NCBI GenBank assembly: GCA_945631445.1
Contig: CALZCR010000157.1
Coordinates: 1 to 5,064, forward strand
DNA: 5,064 bases
Direction: 5' to 3'
Source of the DNA: an uncultured Corynebacterium sp.
GTDB lineage: Bacteria; Actinomycetota; Actinomycetes; Mycobacteriales; Mycobacteriaceae
The first letter of the stretch is position 1; each line of letters begins with the position of its first letter. Position numbers and translations under genes: made by a program. This document shows positions 1 to 5,064 of the stretch, piece after piece. The notes under the pieces were generated by a model. That model was given only the letters and a program-made list of their open reading frames with translations. It was not told the origin of the DNA and did no database searches.

Positions 1-40
1 CCCCTGCGCGCCGCCGGGGGATGGTGGGGGGGGTGGGGGG
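1..40. other. G-rich low-complexity contig edge, probably poor-quality sequence
   Basis: The first 40 bases are almost only G and C with long G runs broken by single T or A bases. Read in the frame used by the following coding stretch they give a Gly/Trp-rich peptide that does not look like normal protein. The opposite end of the window shows the same kind of homopolymer-rich sequence, so I read this as a sequencing or assembly edge artefact. The alternative is a genuine G-rich stretch, which I consider less likely. Confidence 0.55.
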
Positions 41-222
41 TGGCGCACGCCTACCACCAGTTGCACCCGGTGTCCTCGCCGCCGTGGGAGCACCTCGACG
101 ACATCCTGGCCAACGCGGAGCGTTTCCATCGCCGGTGGGGGATGTGGCCGATGCGCGGGTGGTTGGACGCTTTCGCCGAGGCCGGTGCGATCGTCTACGC
201 CCGCGGCCGGTGGCGGCGCACC
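1..222 (+). CDS. Unrecognised protein, fragment lacking its 5' end and its stop codon
   Basis: The frame starting at position 1 is open from the edge to a TGA at 364-366. Between 40 and about 222 it carries a clear coding signature: nearly every codon ends in G or C, whereas the other frame that runs into the downstream exporter has many A/T-ending codons there. The peptide is mixed hydrophilic with several Trp residues (for example FHRRWGMWPMRGWLDAF) and is predicted helical; it shows no membrane segment. I do not recognise a family. After about 222 the good codon pattern jumps to the exporter's frame, so this gene loses its own stop codon and the stretch 223-366 is only readthrough in the wrong frame. 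A GTG at 40 could be proposed as a start, but nothing resembling a ribosome-binding site other than the artefactual G run precedes it. The gene most likely begins outside the window. Confidence 0.5.
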
Positions 223-1601
223 CGTTGGGCTTTTTCATGTCGTTGCTCGATCAGACGGTCATCGCCGTGGCGTTGCCGGAGATCACGGAGGCCTTCGGCG
301 CCGAACTGGGCGAGTCCGTCTGGGTGTCTTCCGCGTACCTGCTGGCCGTGGTCGTCCCGCTGCTGACCACGGGCCGGCTCGGCGACCGCTACGGGCATCG
401 GCGCATGTTCCAGATCGGGATCGTGACCTTTGTGGTGGCCGCGGCCGCCTGCGCCTTCGCCCCCACGATCGAGGTGCTCATCGTGCTGCGGGTGGTGCAG
501 GGCCTGGGCTCGAGCCTGCTGATGCCGCAGACCATGGCCGTGATCAACCGGGTCTTTTCCCGGGCGCACCGCGGCCGCGCCCTGGGGGTGTGGGGCGTGG
601 TCGGCTCGCTGGCCGGGTTGACTGGCCCGCTGCTCGGCGGACTGGTCGTCGGCGCCTTCGGGTGGCGCGGCGTCTTCCTCATGCACCTGCCCGTCGGCCT
701 GCTCGCCCTGCTGCTGTCCGCCCTGTGGGTGCCGCGGTTGCCGACGTCCGCCCCGCGCGTCGATCTGGCCTCCGTGGCCGCTTCTTTCCTCGCCGTGGGG
801 TCGACGGTGTTCGTCATCCAACAAGGCCCGCGGCTGGGCTGGCCGCTGTGGCTGTGGGCGGTGGCGGCGATCGGGGTCGGCGCCGCGGCGGTGTTCGTGG
901 CCATCCAGGTGCGCGCCTCCCGACGCGGCAGCGACGCGCTGGTCCCGGTCGCGCTGTTTCGCGACCGCAACTACGTCGTCGGCGTGGTCTCGATCTCCGC
1001 GATGGGGTTCGTGGCCGCCGCCATGATGATCCCGATGATGATGTGGCTGCAGGAGGTCGTGGGGCTGAGCGCGCAAGCCGCCGGGCTGGCGGTGGCGCCC
1101 ATGGCGTTCATTTCCATGCTGCTCGGCCCCGTCGTCGGCGTGCTCGCCGACCGGTTCCACCCGCGCCCGCTCTCGCAGATCGGGTTCGGGATCATGATCG
1201 CCGCCTTCCTGTTCCTGTGGGCCGCGTTACGCGCGGAGGCCCCGGTGTGGGTCTTCTCCGGCGGCATGGCGCTGGTCGGCGTCGGTCAAACTTTCATCTG
1301 GGCCACGAACTCCGCGGCGGCGATGCGGGACTTGCCCGCCGCGCACATGGGGGCCGCGTCCGGGGTCTACAACACCACCCGGCAGCTCGGTTCCGTGCTC
1401 GGGGTGGCGGGCATCGGCGCAGCCATGGACGTCGGCGTCCAAGCAGACGGTTTGGCCTCGGGGCTGGCGAATTCCCTCCTGTTGCTCGTCGCCGCCCTCG
1501 TGGTCGGGGGGATCACCGTCAGCTTCTTCCGGGCCAGCGCATCGCCGGCGGCCGAAGGGCCCGCGCCGGGGTCGGAGGCGGAGCGGGCGGGGAAGGGATA
1601 A
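210..1601 (+). CDS. DHA2-type MFS drug/metabolite exporter (EmrB/QacA-like), N-terminus damaged
   Basis: This is an inner-membrane major facilitator protein, probably a proton-driven exporter; the substrate cannot be read from sequence. Numbering from the GTG at 210 (463 aa), the DHA2 signature around [14 protein letters not shown] lies at 12-25, motif A ([11 protein letters not shown]) at 55-65, motif B with its Arg in LRVVQGLG at 93-100, and the antiporter motif C with GPLLGG at 139-144. A late [11 protein letters not shown] block, typical of this family, precedes the last segment. I count about 14 hydrophobic segments, then a charged Ala/Gly/Pro-rich cytoplasmic tail. The start is not secure: frame-3 candidates are GTG 210, TTG 225 and ATG 237, none has a ribosome-binding site, and the residues expected in the first half of membrane segment 1 are missing. 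An open frame back to ATG 21 exists, but codon use shows 40-222 is coding in another frame. The gene ends 10 nt before pfkA. Function call is strong at family level, start is weak. Confidence 0.88.
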   Translation: MAAHPLGFFMSLLDQTVIAVALPEITEAFGAELGESVWVSSAYLLAVVVPLLTTGRLGDRYGHRRMFQIGIVTFVVAAAACAFAPTIEVLIVLRVVQGLGSSLLMPQTMAVINRVFSRAHRGRALGVWGVVGSLAGLTGPLLGGLVVGAFGWRGVFLMHLPVGLLALLLSALWVPRLPTSAPRVDLASVAASFLAVGSTVFVIQQGPRLGWPLWLWAVAAIGVGAAAVFVAIQVRASRRGSDALVPVALFRDRNYVVGVVSISAMGFVAAAMMIPMMMWLQEVVGLSAQAAGLAVAPMAFISMLLGPVVGVLADRFHPRPLSQIGFGIMIAAFLFLWAALRAEAPVWVFSGGMALVGVGQTFIWATNSAAAMRDLPAAHMGAASGVYNTTRQLGSVLGVAGIGAAMDVGVQADGLASGLANSLLLLVAALVVGGITVSFFRASASPAAEGPAPGSEAERAGKG

Positions 1602-1604
1602 AGT
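1599..1604 (+). promoter_or_regulatory. Candidate -10 element of pfkA (leaderless)
   Basis: TAAAGT fits the TAnAnT form of actinobacterial -10 elements and is followed by exactly 7 nt before the ATG at 1612, which places the predicted transcription start on or next to that A. The hexamer begins with the TAA stop codon of the exporter gene. No convincing -35 hexamer is present 16-19 nt upstream, which is common in corynebacteria. In GC-rich DNA such an AT-rich hexamer is unlikely but not impossible by chance. Confidence 0.4.
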
Positions 1605-1611
1605 GGGCCCC

Positions 1612-2643
1612 ATGCGTCTTGCCACCCTCACGTCCGGGGGCGACTGCCCCGGCCTCAACGCCGTCATCCGCAGCATCGTCCGCACCGCCAACACCGAGTA
1701 CGGTTCCACCGTCGTCGGATATCGAGACGGTTGGGTCGGCCTGCTCGAGGATCGCCGCGTCGACCTGTACGACGACGAGGAGATCGACCGGATCCTGCTG
1801 CGCGGCGGCACCATCCTGGGCACCGGCCGGCTGCACCCGGAGAAGTTCAAGGCGGGCATCGACACGGTCAAGAACAACCTCCAGGACGCGGGCATCGACG
1901 CGCTGATCCCCATCGGCGGCGAAGGCACCCTCAAGGGCGCGAAGTGGCTGGCCGATAACGGCGTCCCGGTCGTGGGCGTGCCCAAGACCATCGACAACGA
2001 CGTCAGCGGCACCGACTACACCTTCGGCTTCGACACGGCCGTCTCGGTGGCCACCGACGCGATCGACCGGCTGCACACCACCGCCGAGTCCCACGACCGG
2101 GTCATGATCGTCGAAGTCATGGGCCGTCACGTCGGGTGGATCGCCCTGCACGCCGGCATGGCCGGCGGCGCGCACTACACCGTCATCCCGGAGGTGCCCT
2201 TCAACATCGAAGAGATCACCAAGGCGATGCAGCGTCGCTTCCAGCTGGGGGAGAAGTACGGCATCATCGTCGTCGCCGAAGGCGCCGTCCCCGAGGAGGG
2301 GACCATGGAGATGTCGGTCGGGGACGTCGATCAATTCGGCCACACCACCTTCACCGGCATCGGCCAGCAGATCGGCGACGAAATCAAGCGCCGCATCGGC
2401 CAAGACGTGCGTACGACGGTGCTCGGCCACATCCAGCGCGGCGGCAGCCCGACGGCCTACGACCGCGTGCTGGCCACCCGCTACGGAGCGCACGCCGCCC
2501 GCGCCGCGCACGAGCAGACGTTCGGCAGCTGCGTGGCGCTCAACGGCGAAGACATCGTCACGATCACTCTGGAAGAGGCCATCGGGGACCTCAAGGTCGT
2601 GCCGGTGGAACGTTACGAAAACGCCCGCTCCCTGTTCGGCTGA
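1612..2643 (+). CDS. pfkA: 6-phosphofructokinase, actinobacterial group, probably ATP-dependent
   Basis: Cytoplasmic enzyme that phosphorylates fructose-6-phosphate to fructose-1,6-bisphosphate, the committed step of glycolysis; it normally works as a tetramer. The 343-aa product has the N-terminal nucleotide loop SGGDCPG at 8-14, GGEGT at 102-106, the catalytic PKTIDND at 124-130 (Asp128 as the likely base), MGRHVGW at 170-176, and the fructose-6-phosphate signature GHIQRGG at 272-278 followed by DR at 284-285. Gly105 is the residue found in ATP-using members of this group, where pyrophosphate-using ones carry Asp. Lys125 is typical of the actinobacterial group instead of the Gly of E. coli PfkA. 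An in-frame GTG at 1603 would add three residues and has a GGAAGGG 5 nt upstream, but ATG 1612 matches the usual family start ([14 protein letters not shown]) and a -10-like TAAAGT sits 7 nt before it. It follows the exporter by 10 nt. Confidence 0.97.
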   Translation: MRLATLTSGGDCPGLNAVIRSIVRTANTEYGSTVVGYRDGWVGLLEDRRVDLYDDEEIDRILLRGGTILGTGRLHPEKFKAGIDTVKNNLQDAGIDALIPIGGEGTLKGAKWLADNGVPVVGVPKTIDNDVSGTDYTFGFDTAVSVATDAIDRLHTTAESHDRVMIVEVMGRHVGWIALHAGMAGGAHYTVIPEVPFNIEEITKAMQRRFQLGEKYGIIVVAEGAVPEEGTMEMSVGDVDQFGHTTFTGIGQQIGDEIKRRIGQDVRTTVLGHIQRGGSPTAYDRVLATRYGAHAARAAHEQTFGSCVALNGEDIVTITLEEAIGDLKVVPVERYENARSLFG

Positions 2644-2708
2644 GTTCTCCGCCACGCCGTGATCCACCCGTGACCGAAAAGCTCTTCCCGGCGGGGCGGG
2701 CAGCTGGG

Positions 2709-2714
2709 TAATGT
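2709..2714 (+). promoter_or_regulatory. Candidate -10 element of the acetyltransferase gene (leaderless)
   Basis: TAATGT (TAnnnT type) is followed by 6 nt and then the ATG at 2721, so transcription would start at or within a base of the start codon. A TG pair sits just upstream at 2705-2706, close to where an extended -10 would have it. The region upstream (2685-2690, TTCCCG) is at best a poor -35. No good ribosome-binding site precedes the ATG, which agrees with a leaderless message. Confidence 0.45.
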
Positions 2715-2722
2715 TCGAACAT
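2711..2722. promoter_or_regulatory. Perfect 12-bp palindrome over the predicted transcription start, possible operator
   Basis: ATGTTCGAACAT is its own reverse complement. It overlaps the last four bases of the candidate -10 element and the first two bases of the acetyltransferase start codon. With one mismatch on each side it extends to 16 bp (T at 2709 pairs with A at 2724). A dimeric repressor bound here would block transcription initiation. The arrangement is GTTC then GAAC with no spacer, which is the reverse of the Gram-positive LexA box, so I do not assign a regulator. Confidence 0.3.
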
Positions 2723-3365
2723 GAGGTACGCATTGGAGCCGGTGCGTGATTTCTCCGCCACCCCGACGCTGTCCAACCGCGTCGTCGTGCTGGAGCAACT
2801 GGGGCACCACCACCTGGATGAGTTGATTCGGGCGGCGGCCGTCGACGAGTTGTGGCGCCGCTGGTACGTCACCGTCCCCGCCCCGGAGGCCATGGTCGAA
2901 GACGTCGACCGCCGGCTCGCCGAACAGCGCGACGGGCTCAGCGCTTCGTGGGCGATTCTGGCCCCGGCGACGGGGCGGGCGGTCGGGATGACCTCTTTCC
3001 ACAGTTTTGATCCGGCGCACAAAAGGCTGGAGATCGGCCGCACCTGGATCGCCGCCGACCTGCACGGCAGCGGCGTCAACCCCGCCGTGAAAATCTTGCA
3101 GCTGGCCCGCGCCTTCGAGGTGCTCGCCGTCCACGCGGTGGAGCTGCGCACCAACTGGCACAACCACCCTTCCCGGCAGGCCATCGAAAGGCTGGGCGCG
3201 AAGCAGGACGGGGTGTTGCGCAAACACCGGATCCAGCCGGACGGCACCGTCCGTGACACGGTGGTCTATTCCATCACCGACGATGAATGGCCGGCGGTGA
3301 AACTGACGCTGATGGACCGCCTCTACCGCCGGTACGGGCCCGAGGTGCTGGAGCCGGTGGCGTAG
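2721..3365 (+). CDS. GNAT-family N-acetyltransferase (RimJ/RimL-like)
   Basis: Predicted cytoplasmic acetyl-CoA-dependent acetyltransferase of 214 aa; the acceptor is unknown and could be a protein N-terminus or a small amine. The fold reads in the usual order: an N-terminal strand (SNRVVVLEQL, 18-27) leading into an acidic helix, a DELWRRWY stretch at 42-49, the central strands with GRAVGMTSF at 85-93 and RLEIGRTWI at 102-110, the acetyl-CoA pyrophosphate loop near HGSGVNPAVK (115-124) with the following helix, and the C-terminal NHPSRQAIERLGAK block (148-161) that is the most recognisable signature of this family. A VYSI strand and EWP motif (182-191) close the domain. Length is normal for the family. 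The start at ATG 2721 is preferred because a -10-like element lies 6 nt before it; GTG 2742 is a weaker alternative. It stands between pfkA and gatB with 77 and 83 nt spacers, so it is probably its own transcript. No signal peptide or membrane segment. Confidence 0.88.
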   Translation: MRYALEPVRDFSATPTLSNRVVVLEQLGHHHLDELIRAAAVDELWRRWYVTVPAPEAMVEDVDRRLAEQRDGLSASWAILAPATGRAVGMTSFHSFDPAHKRLEIGRTWIAADLHGSGVNPAVKILQLARAFEVLAVHAVELRTNWHNHPSRQAIERLGAKQDGVLRKHRIQPDGTVRDTVVYSITDDEWPAVKLTLMDRLYRRYGPEVLEPVA

Positions 3366-3435
3366 GGCCGACGCGGCGGCGCCGGCCGGGAGAGGTTCAC
3401 CGAGGGCAGCTGACGTGACTGACGCGGCGAGGAAC

Positions 3436-3441
3436 TACACT
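3436..3441 (+). promoter_or_regulatory. Candidate -10 element of gatB (leaderless)
   Basis: TACACT matches TAnAnT and is followed by exactly 7 nt before the ATG at 3449, so the message would start at the start codon. The only purine-rich stretch (GAGGA, 3429-3433) ends 15 nt before the ATG, too far for a good ribosome-binding site. A direct repeat of CTGACG at 3410-3415 and 3419-3424 lies upstream in the area where a -35 or an activator site would be; neither copy has ideal spacing, so I do not assign a -35. Confidence 0.5.
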
Positions 3442-3448
3442 GTCTGAC

Positions 3449-4954
3449 ATGACTGTCGCGCACTATGACTTGATGGACTTTGAAGAGGTCCTGGACAAGT
3501 ACGACCCCGTCATGGGCCTTGAGGTCCACGTCGAGCTGTCGACCCAGACCAAAATGTTCTCCGCCTCCTCCGCCGCTTTCGGCGACGAACCCAACAGCAA
3601 CGTCGACCCCGTCTCGCTCGGCCTGCCGGGCGCGCTGCCGGTGGTCAACAAGACCGGCGTGGAGTACGCGGTGAAGATCGGCCTGGCGCTGAATTGCTCG
3701 ATCGCGGAGTCGTCCCGGTTCGCCCGCAAAAACTACTTCTACCCGGACCAGCCGAAGAACTACCAGATCTCCCAGTACGACGAGCCCATCGCCTACGACG
3801 GCTACCTCGACGTCGTCCTGGAGGACGGCACCGAGTGGCGCGTGGACATTGAGCGCGCCCACATGGAAGAAGACACCGCCAAGCTCACCCACCTCGGTGG
3901 CGTGGGCGGGCGCATCCACGGGGCGACGGCCTCGCTGGTGGACGTCAACCGTGCCGGCATCCCGCTGATCGAGATCGTGACCAAGCCGATCGAGGGCGCC
4001 GGCGAACGCGCCCCGGAAGTCGCCAAGGCCTATGTCGCGGCGCTGCGCGAGCTCGTCGCCGCACTCGGGGTCTCCAACGCCCGGATGGACCAGGGTTCGA
4101 TGCGCGTCGACGCCAACCTGTCCCTGCGTCCGATCGGGCAGGAGGAGTTCGGCACCCGCACCGAGACCAAGAACATCAACTCGCTGAAGTCCGTGGAGCA
4201 GGCCATCCGCTTCGAGATGATGCGTCAAGGCGCAGCACTGGACAACGGCGAGGAAATCTTCCAGGAGACCCGCCACTACCAGGAGACCGACGGCTCGACC
4301 TCCAAGGGCCGCCCGAAGGAAAGTGCGGACGACTACCGCTACTTCAACGACCCGGACCTGCCGCCGGTCTTCGTCAGCCGCGAGTGGGTCGAGGAGATCC
4401 GCGCGACCTTGCCGGAGCTGCCGTGGATCCGTCGCGCCCGCATCCAGGAAGCCTGGAAGCTCACCGACGAAGAAATGCGCGACCTGGTCAACGCCGGGGC
4501 GCTGGATCTGATCATCGACACCACCGAGCACGGCGCCAGCGCCGATGAGGCCCGTTCCTGGTGGGTGTCGTACCTGTCGGGCAAGGCCAACGAGACCGGC
4601 GAGGCGCTCGTCGACCTGCCGATCACCCCGCAGCAGGTGGCGCGCGTCATTGAACTGGTCAAGGAAGGGAAGTTGACTACGAAGCTGGCCCGGCAGGCCG
4701 TCGACGGCGTGCTCGCCGGCGAAGGCGACGTCGACGAGGTCGTCGCCGCCCGCGGCCTGGAGGTCGTGCGCGACGACGGCGCCATCGAGGCCGCCGTGGA
4801 CGAAGCCCTCGCCGCGAACCCGGACGTCGTGGAGAAGTACCGCGAAGGAAACAAGAAGGTCACCGGCGCCATCGTCGGCGCCGTGATGAAGGCGACCAAG
4901 GGCAAGGCCGACCCGAAGCAGGTCAACCAGCTGATCGCCAAGAAGCTGGGCTAG
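3449..4954 (+). CDS. gatB: Aspartyl/glutamyl-tRNA(Asn/Gln) amidotransferase subunit B
   Basis: GatB is the tRNA-binding, ATP-using subunit of the cytoplasmic GatCAB complex. It activates the side chain of Glu misloaded on tRNA-Gln (and Asp on tRNA-Asn), and ammonia delivered from the GatA subunit converts it to the amide. The route is essential in bacteria without glutaminyl-tRNA synthetase. The 501-aa product is full length: a short N-terminal extension, [10 protein letters not shown] at 21-30, [19 protein letters not shown] at 93-111, [10 protein letters not shown] at 137-146, the GatB signature [13 protein letters not shown] at 164-176 (Val at 166 where the usual pattern has an aromatic), ETKNINSL at 239-246, [10 protein letters not shown] at 273-282, and [13 protein letters not shown] at 294-306. 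The C-terminal region from about 350 is the helical YqeY-like tRNA-contacting domain, ending in NQLIAKKLG. The first ATG is supported by a -10-like TACACT 7 nt upstream. gatA and gatC are not in this window; in corynebacteria gatB is, as I recall, separated from gatCA by genes including pfkA. Confidence 0.98.
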   Translation: MTVAHYDLMDFEEVLDKYDPVMGLEVHVELSTQTKMFSASSAAFGDEPNSNVDPVSLGLPGALPVVNKTGVEYAVKIGLALNCSIAESSRFARKNYFYPDQPKNYQISQYDEPIAYDGYLDVVLEDGTEWRVDIERAHMEEDTAKLTHLGGVGGRIHGATASLVDVNRAGIPLIEIVTKPIEGAGERAPEVAKAYVAALRELVAALGVSNARMDQGSMRVDANLSLRPIGQEEFGTRTETKNINSLKSVEQAIRFEMMRQGAALDNGEEIFQETRHYQETDGSTSKGRPKESADDYRYFNDPDLPPVFVSREWVEEIRATLPELPWIRRARIQEAWKLTDEEMRDLVNAGALDLIIDTTEHGASADEARSWWVSYLSGKANETGEALVDLPITPQQVARVIELVKEGKLTTKLARQAVDGVLAGEGDVDEVVAARGLEVVRDDGAIEAAVDEALAANPDVVEKYREGNKKVTGAIVGAVMKATKGKADPKQVNQLIAKKLG

Positions 4955-4977
4955 CAGCGGCTTCGCCAGATAGCGCC

Positions 4978-5064
4978 GAGGGGGGGGCCCCCGGGGGCCG
5001 GGGCGCCCCCCCCGCGGGTGTGTGTAAAAAAAAAAAAAATTTTTTGTGGAATGGAAAAAAAAGA
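4978..5064. other. Homopolymer-rich contig end, probable sequencing or assembly artefact
   Basis: After the gatB stop there are about 20 ordinary bases, then G8, C5, G5 and C8 runs (4980-5013), then TG repeats, a run of 14 A (5026-5039), six T and further A runs to the edge. The switch from pure GC to AT-only homopolymers is unlike anything else in the window. A real GC-rich terminator hairpin of gatB may lie underneath (G8 at 4980-4987 could pair with C8 at 5006-5013), but run lengths cannot be trusted and no T tract follows directly, so I do not call a terminator. Confidence 0.6.

Noticed and set aside
21..209. Exporter start at ATG 21, giving a 526-aa protein
   Set aside because: Codons in this frame from 42 to 209 frequently end in A or T, the peptide is Pro/Arg/Gly-rich with no membrane segment, and the same bases are clearly coding in another frame.
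185..1906. A 573-aa open frame spanning the exporter and the start of pfkA
   Set aside because: It is an Arg/Gly/Ala-rich shadow of two well-supported genes in other frames, with no family motif.
2644..2708. Rho-independent terminator after pfkA
   Set aside because: No stable stem followed by a T tract is visible in this spacer.
2711..2722. LexA (SOS) box at the acetyltransferase promoter
   Set aside because: The Gram-positive LexA box is GAAC, four bases, GTTC; here the half-sites are in the opposite order with no spacer.
1519..2733. A 404-aa open frame on the minus strand opposite pfkA
   Set aside because: Long antisense frames are expected in very GC-rich DNA; composition (many Asp, His, Val, Gly) is typical of a reverse-complement shadow of a conserved gene.
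3366..3387. Hairpin GGCCG/CGGCC right after the acetyltransferase stop as a terminator
   Set aside because: The stem is only 5 bp with a 12-nt loop and no T tract follows; such GC stems are frequent by chance at this base composition.
3323..4531. A 402-aa open frame on the minus strand opposite gatB
   Set aside because: Same reason: it mirrors the codon bias of gatB and has no recognisable domain.
4955..5045. GC-rich stem and A/T runs after gatB as an intrinsic terminator
   Set aside because: The T run is far from the stem and preceded by 14 A, and the homopolymer lengths look artefactual, so no terminator can be assigned.

Overview
This is a 5.06 kb piece of a high-GC actinobacterial chromosome, most likely a high-GC Corynebacterium. 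The basis is the very high G+C at third codon positions, PfkA and GatB proteins that read like the corynebacterial versions as I remember them, and start regions with a -10-like hexamer only 6-7 nt before the ATG. I could not run a search, so the genus is an inference.

Layout, all real genes on the + strand: (1) positions 1 to about 225 hold the end of an unrecognised reading frame whose 5' side is lost at the window edge; (2) about 210-1601 encodes a 14-segment DHA2-type MFS exporter whose first membrane segment is damaged; (3) 1612-2643 is pfkA (6-phosphofructokinase, glycolysis); (4) 2721-3365 is a GNAT-family acetyltransferase; (5) 3449-4954 is gatB (tRNA amidotransferase subunit B). The spacers are 10, 77 and 83 nt. 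The outermost bases on both sides (about 1-40 and 4978-5064) are homopolymer-rich and look like contig-end artefacts rather than genome.

The genes do not form one pathway. pfkA commits fructose-6-phosphate to glycolysis. gatB serves glutaminyl-tRNA (and possibly asparaginyl-tRNA) formation with gatC and gatA, which are not in this window. The exporter and the acetyltransferase are accessory functions with unknown substrates. No dedicated operon logic is visible: pfkA, the acetyltransferase gene and gatB each have their own candidate -10 element placed for leaderless transcription.

No previously undescribed system is evident. The points most worth checking are the frame switch near 210-235, the shared leaderless-promoter geometry, and a perfect 12-bp palindrome on the predicted transcription start of the acetyltransferase gene.
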